A DNA stretch of 64,000 nucleotides from Desulfitobacterium_A nosdiversum (GCF_049860565.1 NZ_CP172056.1:1302001-1366000); one strand, 5' to 3'. Positions 41,845 through 50,463 are shown, numbered from the stretch's first letter. Notes: generated from the letters alone by a model not told the origin. Program-made: numbers and translations.

Positions 41845-44274
41845 ATGAGTAAGGAAAGAGAATTACCATTACTTCCGTTACGCGGGATTTTAGTTTTTCC
41901 CTATATGATTACTCACTTAGATGTGGGCAGAGAACGATCCATGGCGGCGATCGAACAAGCGATGCTGGATGATCGTATGATTCTTCTTTCCTCACAGAAG
42001 GAAAGCGAGATCGATTCTCCGACTGAAGATGACATTTACACGGTTGGAACGATTGTAGAGATTAAACAGCTTCTTAAACTGCCGGGCGGTACGATGCGGG
42101 TTCTCGTCGAAGGAATTAGGCGGGGCCGGATCGTGGAATTTATGAGCGAGGAACCTTATTTTAAGGTGCGGGTAGAAGAAGTCGAAGAAGATATTATATC
42201 TGTTAACCCGGATATCGAAGCTCTAACTCGCGGCGTAATCCATCAGTTTGAGGAGTATGCTAAGTTAAGTAAAAAAGTGCCGCAGGAAACGCTGGGAACC
42301 GTTATTGGCGTGGAGGAGCCCGGAAAACTTGCGGATATTGTCGCTTCGCACCTAAGTCTTAAGGTGCAGGATAAACAGGCCGTCATTGAAGCGATTGGCG
42401 TTGCCGAACGTTTGGAACGTCTAACCGAAATTATCATGCGGGAAATAGAGATTCTGGAATTGGAACGCCGAATCGGCTTAAGAGTACGTAAGCAGATGGA
42501 AAAGGCGCAGAAGGAATACTATTTGCGTGAACAGATGAAAGCCATTCAAAAGGAACTGGGTGAAAAGGACGAGCGTCAGGCAGAGGCGGATGAATATCGG
42601 GAAAAGATTGCCCAGGCAAATCTTCCTTCGGCAGTTGAAGAAAAGGCTCAAAAAGAGACTGACCGTTTGGAGAAAATGGGCCAAACGTCGGCGGAGGGAA
42701 CTGTCGTTCGAACGTATTTGGATTGGATACTCGCTTTACCCTGGAGTAAAACGAGCCGTGACAAAACGGATTTGAAACGTGCAGAGAAAATTTTAGATGA
42801 AGATCATTATGGTCTGGAGAAAATTAAGGAACGGATCTTAGAATTCTTAGCTATTCGTAAACTAACGCCTAAAATGAAGAGCCCGATTCTTTGTTTTGTG
42901 GGGCCTCCAGGTGTAGGTAAGACTTCTCTGGCAAAATCCGTAGCCCGGGCCTTGGATCGTAAGTTTATACGAATGTCCTTAGGTGGTGTTCGGGATGAAG
43001 CTGAGATCCGCGGACATCGCCGGACGTACATTGGAGCTTTGCCCGGCCGAATCATTCAGGGCATACGTACAGCAGGCACACGAAATCCAGTATTTCTGCT
43101 TGATGAGATCGATAAAATGACCTCTGACTTCCGGGGAGATCCGGCTGCGGCTTTGCTGGAAGTTTTAGATCCGGAGCAAAATCATAGCTTTTCCGATCAT
43201 TATCTGGAGGTTCCTTTTGACCTTTCACAAACATTGTTTATTATGACTGCGAATACCTTGCACACGGTTCCCCGTCCGCTTTTAGACCGGATGGAAGTCA
43301 TTTCGCTGAGCGGATATACCGAGGAAGAAAAGGTGAATATCGCCCGGAAATATCTCGTTCCGAAGCAGCTCAAAGCGCATGGATTAAAAGAAAAGGTTTT
43401 CATGTTATCGGATGAGACGCTGCTTAAGTTAGTCCAAGGTTATACTCGGGAATCGGGCGTCCGTAATCTTGAACGTCAAGTCGCAAATCTGATTCGAAAA
43501 GTGGCAACACGTTGGGTTAAAAAAGAGTGGGAAATACATCCTCTTAATGAGGTTGATTTGGAAGATCTGCTTGGCGCTCCGCGAGTTCATTTTCAAATGG
43601 CTGCACAGGAACCGGAAATTGGGGCGGCTACAGGATTGGCTTACACTGAGGTCGGCGGTGATATCTTAACGATTGAGGTCACCCCGGTTTCTGGGAAAGG
43701 ACACTTAACGCTCACCGGCAAGCTTGGGGATGTAATGAAGGAATCTGCCTATGCGGGTTTAACCTTTGTCCGTTCTCATGTGAAGCAGCTCGGAATTCCT
43801 GAGGATTTTTACGAGAATGTTGACTTGCATATACACGTTCCAGAAGGTGCTATACCAAAGGATGGTCCCTCCGCAGGAATTACGATGGTCACTGCTATGG
43901 CTTCAGCATTGGCGAAACGAGCAGTCCGTTCAGATCTTGCCATGACTGGAGAAATAACCCTTCGTGGAAACATTTTACCAATCGGCGGAGTCAAAGAAAA
44001 AGTCTTGGCAGCCCATCGCGCCGGAATTAAAGTCATTCTTTTGCCGAAGGAAAACCGCAAAGATTTAGAAGAAGTTCCAAAAACAGTCCAGAAAGATTTA
44101 GAATTCCACTTCGTCAGCCGCATCGAGGAAGTCATCAGCCTTGCGTTATTGCCGGTGGCTGAATCAAAGAAATATATAGAGAATACATCTTTAATGCCGG
44201 CTTTTGGACAAGCTGAGATGCCGATGCCAACGGTTTTGCCGGATGAGGAAAGGCCTATATCTAAACCGTATTAG
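41845..44274 (+). CDS. lon: endopeptidase La (LonA)
   Basis: An 809-residue full-length Lon. The N-terminal substrate domain starts LPLLPLRGILVFPYM. The AAA+ module has Walker A GPPGVGKTS (about 350) and Walker B NPVFLLDEIDKM (about 415). The protease domain has VPEGAIPKDGPSAGITM (catalytic Ser about 675) and GGVKEKVLAAHRAG (Lys). The frame is open from 41809 inside the terminator, but ATG 41845 has GGGAGGGA upstream and the conserved start follows. It degrades misfolded and regulatory proteins in the cytoplasm. Confidence 0.97.
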   Translation: MSKERELPLLPLRGILVFPYMITHLDVGRERSMAAIEQAMLDDRMILLSSQKESEIDSPTEDDIYTVGTIVEIKQLLKLPGGTMRVLVEGIRRGRIVEFMSEEPYFKVRVEEVEEDIISVNPDIEALTRGVIHQFEEYAKLSKKVPQETLGTVIGVEEPGKLADIVASHLSLKVQDKQAVIEAIGVAERLERLTEIIMREIEILELERRIGLRVRKQMEKAQKEYYLREQMKAIQKELGEKDERQAEADEYREKIAQANLPSAVEEKAQKETDRLEKMGQTSAEGTVVRTYLDWILALPWSKTSRDKTDLKRAEKILDEDHYGLEKIKERILEFLAIRKLTPKMKSPILCFVGPPGVGKTSLAKSVARALDRKFIRMSLGGVRDEAEIRGHRRTYIGALPGRIIQGIRTAGTRNPVFLLDEIDKMTSDFRGDPAAALLEVLDPEQNHSFSDHYLEVPFDLSQTLFIMTANTLHTVPRPLLDRMEVISLSGYTEEEKVNIARKYLVPKQLKAHGLKEKVFMLSDETLLKLVQGYTRESGVRNLERQVANLIRKVATRWVKKEWEIHPLNEVDLEDLLGAPRVHFQMAAQEPEIGAATGLAYTEVGGDILTIEVTPVSGKGHLTLTGKLGDVMKESAYAGLTFVRSHVKQLGIPEDFYENVDLHIHVPEGAIPKDGPSAGITMVTAMASALAKRAVRSDLAMTGEITLRGNILPIGGVKEKVLAAHRAGIKVILLPKENRKDLEEVPKTVQKDLEFHFVSRIEEVISLALLPVAESKKYIENTSLMPAFGQAEMPMPTVLPDEERPISKPY

Positions 44275-44299
44275 AACTAAGACACATAACCCATAAGAT

Positions 44300-44538
44300 A
44301 GCTTCCCGCACAGAAATGAACGATTTGCGTAGGAGCGTTTCGGCAAACGGTGCTACTATGGGATAGCGACGCCAGTGGTTCACATCAGGTATTACCCCAA
44401 GGTTTGGCACGAAAGTGTCCGGTGGACATTTTCGCTCGAAGCGGCTATCTCCAAAGAATGCTTATCCGCTGAAGATAGCTCCCATAGTAGCAAGTTTGCC
44501 AGCCCCGGAGCGGAAAGAGAGTGGATGTGCGAGAAGCT
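44300..44538 (-). repeat. diverged third member of the palindromic element family, between lon and engB
   Basis: AGCTTCCCGCACA (44300-44312) pairs with TGTGCGAGAAGCT (44526-44538). Nested pairs continue inwards, among them GCTACTATGGGA/TCCCATAGTAGC and the tip GAAAGTGTCC/GGACATTTTC. The whole forms an imperfect 240-base palindrome centred near 44420. GGTTCACATCAGGTATTACC and AGGTTTGGC near its centre match the complement of the 276-bp elements (GGTTCACATCGGGTATTGCC), and the ends match as well. It lacks the GTTGCAAAA terminal repeats. A short frame inside (44375-44557) is not a gene. Confidence 0.75.
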
Positions 44539-44590
44539 TGCTGGACATTCAAATTAGAAATATGCTTTCGAAGTTTTAAGAGGAGAAAAT

Positions 44591-45187
44591 ATGATTATTC
44601 GTAAAGCTGAATATACCGCCTCCGCGGTGAATCGCCAACAGTATCCTGAGAACAGCGGGCCGGAAATTGCGTTGGCAGGTCGGTCAAATGTGGGGAAATC
44701 CTCCCTTATCAATAAATTTATCAATCGGAAGAACTTAGCCCGTACAGGAAATACTCCCGGAAAGACACAAATGCTTAATTTCTATCACATCAATGATGAA
44801 TGGTTTTTTGTCGACCTGCCTGGATATGGTTACGCTAAGGTTTCGAAAGATGTTCATTCCCGCTGGGGAAAAATGATGGAAGAGTATTTCTCAACGCGTG
44901 AGAACCTGCGCGCAGTCATTCAAGTGGTAGATATCCGCCATAAACCAAGTGCTGAAGATCAGGAGATGCAAGCTTTTTTACGCACTCGGGGGATTCCTGT
45001 TCTTGTTGCGGCAACAAAAGCTGATAAAATTGCCCGGGGCCAATGGCCGAAATATTTAAAGGTTATTGCCGAGAGCCTGAATCTTCCGGATTGGCAAATG
45101 ATTCTTCCATTTTCGGCGGAGAGTGGAAACGGTCTTGATGATCTGCATAAAGCTGTTGAAGAAATTCTGACTGTAGAGGAAAATTAA
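44591..45187 (+). CDS. engB: ribosome biogenesis GTP-binding protein EngB/YsxC
   Basis: A 198-residue essential GTPase that helps assemble the 50S subunit. The G motifs are complete: G1 GRSNVGKSS (about 31), G2 TPGKTQ, G3 DLPGYGYAK (about 76), G4 ATKADK (about 143) and G5 SAESGNG. ATG with AGAGGAGAA upstream. lon-engB adjacency is widespread in Firmicutes; here the palindromic element lies between them. Confidence 0.96.
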   Translation: MIIRKAEYTASAVNRQQYPENSGPEIALAGRSNVGKSSLINKFINRKNLARTGNTPGKTQMLNFYHINDEWFFVDLPGYGYAKVSKDVHSRWGKMMEEYFSTRENLRAVIQVVDIRHKPSAEDQEMQAFLRTRGIPVLVAATKADKIARGQWPKYLKVIAESLNLPDWQMILPFSAESGNGLDDLHKAVEEILTVEEN

Positions 45188-45226
45188 ACTGACTGTCTGT
45201 TGTCCCCCTGTTGGTTAAAGAAATGG

Positions 45227-45268
45227 AACGCCCGCAAAATCATATTTCAGACTTTGCGGGCGTTTAGT
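45227..45268 (+). terminator. engB terminator, left flank of the accessory cassette
   Basis: AACGCCCGCAAA (45227-45238) pairs perfectly with TTTGCGGGCGTT (45253-45264). A similar hairpin with the same GGAACGCCCGCA lead occurs at 50633-50666 on the far side of the cassette. Confidence 0.85.
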
Positions 45269-45383
45269 GTTTTTACAAACATGTTAAGCTTAATGTCTAT
45301 TAACGGAAGTTGGAAAGATGAAGGGATCGGCTAAGGCTGGTCCCTTTTTATGTTATACATTTCCGTAATGACAATTGATCCCG

Positions 45384-45417
45384 TAGTTAGGTGCAAATAG
45401 TTAGAAACAAATAGTTA
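45384..45417 (+). promoter_or_regulatory. three TAGTTA iterons upstream of the NrtR-like gene
   Basis: TAGTTA occurs at 45384, 45398 and 45412, at an exact 14-base period; the last two extend to CAAATAGTTA. They lie just upstream of the -35 box. This may be the binding site of the regulator encoded next. Confidence 0.5.
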
Positions 45418-45425
45418 ATAACATA

Positions 45426-45454
45426 TTGCAATTAAGTAAGAGCTGATATATAAT
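45426..45454 (+). promoter_or_regulatory. promoter of the accessory cassette
   Basis: TTGCAA (45426-45431), 17 bp, TATAAT (45449-45454), 34 bases before the ATG at 45489. Confidence 0.65.
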
Positions 45455-45488
45455 TAGAATCAAGAAATAGGCGAAAGGATTATGGACA

Positions 45489-46223
45489 ATGAAACGAGAC
45501 TTTAGCACACACGATCGAATGAGTGTGGCAACGGACGTAGTGGTACTGACAACGGATAATAAGCCGCTCAATAATAACAGGAAAGTGGCAGAAAAAGGGT
45601 TGCAGATACTACTCGTTAAAAGAGACGAAGAGCCATACAACGGGTGCTGGACATTACCGGCAGGCTTTGTAAATTATGATGAGCCATTGATTGAATCTGC
45701 CAAAAGGAAACTTCGAGAAAAGGTTGGACTCGATGATATTTATCTGGAGCAGTTATACTCATACGGAGACGATGTAAACCGGGACGTAAGGGGCAGGGTT
45801 GTTAGTGTAGGCTACATCGCCCTTGCTCCAAAAGAGAAGATCATTCTCAATTCAGAACGGGCAAGTAAGGAGTCGGAATGGTTCTGGATAGAATCATCAA
45901 CATCCGAGTGGGAGCAAGATAAGCTAAGTTTCATTTTGGTAAAGGACCTAAGTGTTCGGATTACTAGCTTGGCGTTCGACCACAGTATAATTATTGCCGA
46001 TGCGCTTAACCGAATTAAAAATAAAATAATGTATACTGATGTAGCGTTTCACCTCGTCAATGAACTGTTTACAGTTAAGGAGCTGCAGACAGTTTATGAA
46101 CTGCTGCTCGGCTGTGAAGTGCAGGCGTTTAGAAGGGTGATGAACGATAAAATAATAGAGACGGACAATTGGTCAGACGGCAAGGCGCACAGACCGGCTA
46201 GGTTGTTTAAGAAAAGACAGTAG
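45489..46223 (+). CDS. NrtR-like Nudix/winged-helix regulator
   Basis: A 244-residue protein. Residues 10-150 form a Nudix fold with the box GFVNYDEPLIESAKRKLREK: the consensus REUXEE is degenerate (RKLREK), so two of the metal-binding acidic residues are lysine. Residues 165-244 are the NrtR-type winged helix (FTVKELQTVYELLLG, FRRVMNDK, GKAHRPARLFKKR). Known NrtR proteins bind ADP-ribose or related nucleotides and repress NAD genes; here no NAD gene is adjacent, and it heads a PurA-like/pseudokinase/VWA operon. It probably controls the cassette through the iterons at 45384. A role as ligand sensor without hydrolysis is inference. Confidence 0.85.
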   Translation: MKRDFSTHDRMSVATDVVVLTTDNKPLNNNRKVAEKGLQILLVKRDEEPYNGCWTLPAGFVNYDEPLIESAKRKLREKVGLDDIYLEQLYSYGDDVNRDVRGRVVSVGYIALAPKEKIILNSERASKESEWFWIESSTSEWEQDKLSFILVKDLSVRITSLAFDHSIIIADALNRIKNKIMYTDVAFHLVNELFTVKELQTVYELLLGCEVQAFRRVMNDKIIETDNWSDGKAHRPARLFKKRQ

Positions 46224-46245
46224 CAATCGATGGGGTGGTGATACC

Positions 46246-47253
46246 ATGGTTGATATCAATAATCCAACTGAGATCTTAGCAGCTGTAAAATGCGGGGACC
46301 TTTACTCGAACGATCCGGTTAAAGCAAAGAAAGAGTATCGGCTACTTGTTCAAATGTACCATCCGGACCGAAACAAGACGAGTATGGCTGAGGATGTTTT
46401 CAAGAAGATCGAAGACCTTTATGCGAAGGCCGAAAAAATGTTTGAATCCGGACAATGGGAAGAAAGCAATGTTATCGAATTTAAGACCAAAGAAGATAAG
46501 CATAAAAAGTTGAAGTTTATCAAAGAGTTCTCGTTTGAGCTTGGAGTGCAATACGTCGCATCTTCCGTTGTGGTCTATGTACTTGATGCAGAGCACAAGA
46601 AATATTTTGACAACGCGATTCACAGGGTTAGTTCATTAATTTATGAAAACAAAGCTATGGAAGATGAGTTCAAACGGTATTTCCCGAAATTCATTGATAA
46701 GTTCGAGACAGTCGAAGGGAAATGGGTATTGGTCATAGAAAAGACCAAGGACTTTGTTAGATTGCAAGACCTTCTCAATTATTATCAAGGAATGATTGAG
46801 CAAAGGCATGTAGCCTGGATGCTAAGCCGGTTAGGTAGTATCTGCTGTTTCTTAGATTACAATGGTCTCGCCCATAATGGAATTAGTTTGGAAAATTGCT
46901 TTGTATCACCTGAAAACCACTCAATCGCGTTATTAGGCGGCTGGTGGTACTGCGTCGGGCAGGGCGAAAAGATGCTCGGTACCCAGAAACAGATTTACGA
47001 TGTGATGGGGCCCTTAACCAAAACAAACAAAACGGGCAGTATTACAACTGACCTGGAATCGATTAAACTCATCGGCAGAGTTTTGCCACATAAGGCACAA
47101 ATTCCGAATAGTTTTAAAGATTGGCTGGAGAGGGGTTCTGCAGACTCGGCCAGAAAAGAGTTCGTGCGTTGGAACACGGCTTTGAGAAACTCATATGGAG
47201 CTAAAAAGTTCATCAAAATGGAAGTCGGAGAGAAGGAAGTCTACAGTCTTTAG
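46246..47253 (+). CDS. DnaJ domain fused to a protein-kinase-like (pseudokinase) domain
   Basis: A 335-residue protein. Residues 5-65 are a J domain with the HPD tripeptide at 39-41 (LLVQMYHPDRNK), which stimulates Hsp70 ATPases. From about 90 to 300 the sequence follows a protein-kinase fold: GKWVLVIEKTKDFVRLQDLL resembles the hinge, HNGISLENCFV (210-220) stands where HRDLKPENILV belongs, and LLGG (229-232) where DFG belongs. The catalytic Asp residues are gone, so it is presumably a pseudokinase. ATG with GGGGTGGTGA, 22 bases after the Nudix gene. The function is unknown; a scaffold that recruits DnaK is one reading. Confidence 0.75.
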   Translation: MVDINNPTEILAAVKCGDLYSNDPVKAKKEYRLLVQMYHPDRNKTSMAEDVFKKIEDLYAKAEKMFESGQWEESNVIEFKTKEDKHKKLKFIKEFSFELGVQYVASSVVVYVLDAEHKKYFDNAIHRVSSLIYENKAMEDEFKRYFPKFIDKFETVEGKWVLVIEKTKDFVRLQDLLNYYQGMIEQRHVAWMLSRLGSICCFLDYNGLAHNGISLENCFVSPENHSIALLGGWWYCVGQGEKMLGTQKQIYDVMGPLTKTNKTGSITTDLESIKLIGRVLPHKAQIPNSFKDWLERGSADSARKEFVRWNTALRNSYGAKKFIKMEVGEKEVYSL

Positions 47254-47305
47254 CTACAGCTTAGTTATTTTAAGATAAAAATTCATTACTAAGGAGGAAT
47301 TGTTC

Positions 47306-48211
47306 ATGGGATATGGTGGTTGGAAACCAGAAGATTGGGCAAGGTACTCATCAAAAAAAGTGGTCGGCCAATCCACAAGTACAATTTATTCTTCGAGGAA
47401 GATCGCATCAGAGTTCGATCCTAAGAATGTTACTTTCAGGGAAAGCCTCGACAGCAGCGAACATCCAAACAGCACTCCGATTAGTATCGGACTTGACGTA
47501 ACCGGCTCAATGAGTCGTCTTCTTCAAGTGGTTGCTGAGAAACTCGGTGTTCTTGTTCAGGAAATTCTAGACAGAAATCCTGTAACGGACCCGCAAATTA
47601 TGTTTAACGCCATCGGGGATGCTCCTGCTGGTGACGTTGCACCTTTGCAGGTCACACAATTTGAATCGGATATTCGAATCGCGAAACAGTTGACTGAGCT
47701 TTACTTCGAACAAGGTGGCGGTGGCAATGGATTTGAAAGTTATCCGCTAGCATGGTACTTTGCCGCTCGGCACACAAAAATTGATTGCTTCGATAAGTAT
47801 GGAAGAAAAGGATTTTTATTTACCATCGGCGATGACGGTTACCCGGAAAAACTTACCCAACGGGAGATTCAAAGGGTCTTTGGCAATGTTGTTGAGGCCG
47901 ATATTCCAGTCAAGGAGATACTTGCAGAGGTGAACCGGAAATACGAAGTGTTCCATCTGTGCATGGCTCAAGGTGGGTCGCACCGGGATAGCGACCTTGA
48001 AAAATGGCGAGAGTTACTTGGTGAAAGAGCTATTAGAGTATCGGATTACGAACTCATTCCTGAAATCATCGTGTCCATTCTCGAAGCAATGAGCGGCAAG
48101 TCAATTGACTCGGTTGTGAATTCTTGGGATGGAACAACAGCTGTAGTGGTTAAAGAAGCTATAAACGGTTTGGCCGGAATCACAAAATCGAATAAGCTCG
48201 TAGAGTTTTAA
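47306..48211 (+). CDS. VWA-like protein with a MIDAS motif
   Basis: A 301-residue soluble protein. ISIGLDVTGSMSRL (about 60-72) carries a DxTxS variant of the metal-ion-dependent adhesion site (Asp64, Thr66, Ser68). FTIGDDGYPEKL (about 170) is the likely third MIDAS loop, and GGGGNGFESYPLAWYFAARH adds a glycine-rich conserved block. The N-terminus GYGGWKPEDWARYSSKK is a conserved-looking tag. ATG 47306 is chosen because AAGGAGG is 8 bases upstream, rather than a TTG at 47300. VWA proteins usually assemble complexes with AAA+ ATPases or other partners; none is encoded here. Confidence 0.75.
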   Translation: MGYGGWKPEDWARYSSKKVVGQSTSTIYSSRKIASEFDPKNVTFRESLDSSEHPNSTPISIGLDVTGSMSRLLQVVAEKLGVLVQEILDRNPVTDPQIMFNAIGDAPAGDVAPLQVTQFESDIRIAKQLTELYFEQGGGGNGFESYPLAWYFAARHTKIDCFDKYGRKGFLFTIGDDGYPEKLTQREIQRVFGNVVEADIPVKEILAEVNRKYEVFHLCMAQGGSHRDSDLEKWRELLGERAIRVSDYELIPEIIVSILEAMSGKSIDSVVNSWDGTTAVVVKEAINGLAGITKSNKLVEF

Positions 48212-48230
48212 GAAACCGGGGGTACGTGGG

Positions 48231-49430
48231 ATGAAAAACGTTAAGATTGTAATTGGAGCTAACTTTGGCGATGAAGGCAAGGGATTGTTAACAGACTATT
48301 TCTGTTCCGCATTCCCTGCCCGAGAAAAGGTGCTAAACGTAAGGTTTAACGGCGGAGCCCAGGCAGGGCACACTGTCGTTAAATCAGACGGGAGAAGACA
48401 CGTTTTCAGCCATTTTGGCTCCGGCAGTTTTAATGAAAACAATCTCACGTACCTTTCCCGTTATTTCATACTAAACCCAATGCTTTTCGTTAAAGAGTAC
48501 AAAGTGCTGGAAAGTAAGGGAGTCGTTCCAAGGGTTTACATCCATAAGGATTGCCTTGTAACATTTCCTTGCGATGTAATGATTAATCAGATGGTCGAGG
48601 CTCATAGGGATAAAAATAGGCACGGAAGCTGTGGAGTAGGTATTTATGAGACCATCATGAGAACAAGCAATCATCAGAAAACAACGATAGGGTATATCAA
48701 AGAGAACTTCGATCAATTGGCCAACATGATCGCAAACACCATTGAGGTATACGTTCCCAAAAGATTACACGAGTTGAATACGGAATTAACAGATAGCGAA
48801 TGGGAGCTAATCCGGAACGAAAATATCACAGAAAACTATATTGATGACTTATTATTCATGTTTCAGCATACGGAAATTGTAGAAAATAATATCATCAATG
48901 AATACGACAACATTGTATTCGAGGGCGCTCAAGGGTTACTGCTGGATGCTGATAATAAAGAATATTACCCTCATCTGACACCGTCCCACACTGGGATAAA
49001 AAATGCAATACAGATATTAAGCAGTGTCGATGCTTGCGACCTTTCAATATGCTATGTAACCAGGTCTTACTTTACGAGACACGGGGCCGGACTATTTAAG
49101 ACAGAGTGTGATAGCACAGACATTAAGCCGGAAGGCTTAAGAGATAAAACAAATCAGACAAATGCGTATCAAGGTAACTTTAGATATGGATATTTTGATG
49201 TTACAACTTTCAAGCGCTCTGTAGAAAAAGATTTGGCTTTTTTAAACCGGATAGTAACGGTAGAGTTAGCTGTTACCCACCTCGATGAAACAGGTGGACA
49301 TTTATTAGTGGGCAATAGAGAAAAGCTTGAAGTAGCTGATTTGCTTAAAATCATGAATCTAAACACCGCTTATACTTCAAATGGAGAAAAGGCAGAAGAT
49401 ATTCAATGCTCTGACCTATGCATGGGTTAG
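48231..49430 (+). CDS. adenylosuccinate-synthetase-like (PurA-fold) enzyme
   Basis: A 399-residue protein, about 30 shorter than housekeeping PurA. The GTP loop NFGDEGKG (12-19, catalytic Asp14) and the catalytic His47 in GGAQAGHTVV are kept, as are IVFEGAQGLLLDAD (228-241) and YPHLTPSHTG. The PurA aspartate-binding loop, normally TTGRxR-type, is replaced by NAYQGNFRYG (311-320), and the guanine motif TKLD reads THLD (349-352). It therefore probably ligates or activates a related nucleotide with a changed co-substrate. Phage PurZ shows that such paralogues can make modified nucleotides. ATG 19 bases after the VWA gene, so in the same operon. Confidence 0.82.
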   Translation: MKNVKIVIGANFGDEGKGLLTDYFCSAFPAREKVLNVRFNGGAQAGHTVVKSDGRRHVFSHFGSGSFNENNLTYLSRYFILNPMLFVKEYKVLESKGVVPRVYIHKDCLVTFPCDVMINQMVEAHRDKNRHGSCGVGIYETIMRTSNHQKTTIGYIKENFDQLANMIANTIEVYVPKRLHELNTELTDSEWELIRNENITENYIDDLLFMFQHTEIVENNIINEYDNIVFEGAQGLLLDADNKEYYPHLTPSHTGIKNAIQILSSVDACDLSICYVTRSYFTRHGAGLFKTECDSTDIKPEGLRDKTNQTNAYQGNFRYGYFDVTTFKRSVEKDLAFLNRIVTVELAVTHLDETGGHLLVGNREKLEVADLLKIMNLNTAYTSNGEKAEDIQCSDLCMG

Positions 49431-49530
49431 TACGTGTACAATGTCTACAATTAGTTGGTGATATATGGGGATCAGAAAGAAGAATAAAGAACATAGAAGC
49501 ATTGGTAAGTTCTGTAGAGGGGGATTCAAA

Positions 49531-50463
49531 ATGAGTAGTTTATTTATAATTGGGAATGGATTTGACTTAGCCCATGGAATTAAAACATCTTATGAACATT
49601 TTCATCAATACCTTAAAGCTAAATATCCTGATGCAAGTGGTGATGAATTTATCATGCCAGAATCTACAACTATGCCGGATGGTGAAGAATACTATGATGA
49701 TAATGTCGTCGTAGACTATTTATTGTATATAATATCTAACGCTGAAGCAAGCGGCGATAAATGGAGTGATCTAGAGAATTCTTTAGGTTTTTTGGACTTT
49801 GACGAATGCTTTGATGATATACCTGAGTTATTGGATGAAGATGGGGATCCCGATTTATGGAAGAATATGTACAATGTCGAAGACGTCGCATCAAATCTTA
49901 TTGTTCCTACAAAGAGAATTACCAAGTTTTTTTCAGATTGGGTTAATACAATTAAAATTAAGGAAAAAAAAGCAAAACCTGATTTTGCATCATTAATAAG
50001 TAAGGAAGATGACCTTTTTTTGACTTTTAATTATACTAAAACTTTAGAAATACTCTATAAAGCAAAAAATATTTGTCATATACATGGTCAGCAAGGTAGC
50101 GATTTATTGTTCGGACATGGTAATGATACAGATTATACCGAAGAAAATATGAGAAAATACACTGGTTCAGAAAATGCACTCCTAGAAATACAACTTGCTT
50201 TAAGAAAAAATACTAAAAAGGCAATTGAAGACAACATAGATTTTTTTAATGAAATTTCTTCATCTATCGATAAAATTTACTCATTCGGATTTTCTTTTTC
50301 TAAAGTCGATGAAATATACATTGAAGAGATTTGTAACAAACTTTCGACAGGTAATATTACCTGGTACTTGAATGATTTTGATATATCTAATCATAAACAG
50401 TATCTAGACAGAATACAGTCCTGTGGATTTCGAGGACAAATTAGTACTTATCATATTTCCTAG
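49531..50463 (+). CDS. abiH: AbiH-family abortive-infection protein
   Basis: A 310-residue protein of the lactococcal AbiH (phage abortive infection) family. Family blocks are the opening LFIIGNGFDLAHGIKTSYEHF, the central FLTFNYTKTLEILY followed by ICHIHGQ and LLFGHGN, and the C-terminal IYSFGFSFSKVDEIYI. The mechanism is unknown. The gene is visibly more AT-rich than its neighbours, suggesting transfer. ATG 49531 is chosen for the AGAGGGGG site; the frame extends upstream to 49465 without one. It lies 100 bases after the PurA-like gene, so it could be a separate defence gene in the same island. Confidence 0.85.
   Translation: MSSLFIIGNGFDLAHGIKTSYEHFHQYLKAKYPDASGDEFIMPESTTMPDGEEYYDDNVVVDYLLYIISNAEASGDKWSDLENSLGFLDFDECFDDIPELLDEDGDPDLWKNMYNVEDVASNLIVPTKRITKFFSDWVNTIKIKEKKAKPDFASLISKEDDLFLTFNYTKTLEILYKAKNICHIHGQQGSDLLFGHGNDTDYTEENMRKYTGSENALLEIQLALRKNTKKAIEDNIDFFNEISSSIDKIYSFGFSFSKVDEIYIEEICNKLSTGNITWYLNDFDISNHKQYLDRIQSCGFRGQISTYHIS

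Noticed and set aside
44375..44557. A 60-codon open frame between lon and engB
   Set aside because: It lies wholly inside the palindromic element and has no ribosome site; the palindrome explains the sequence.
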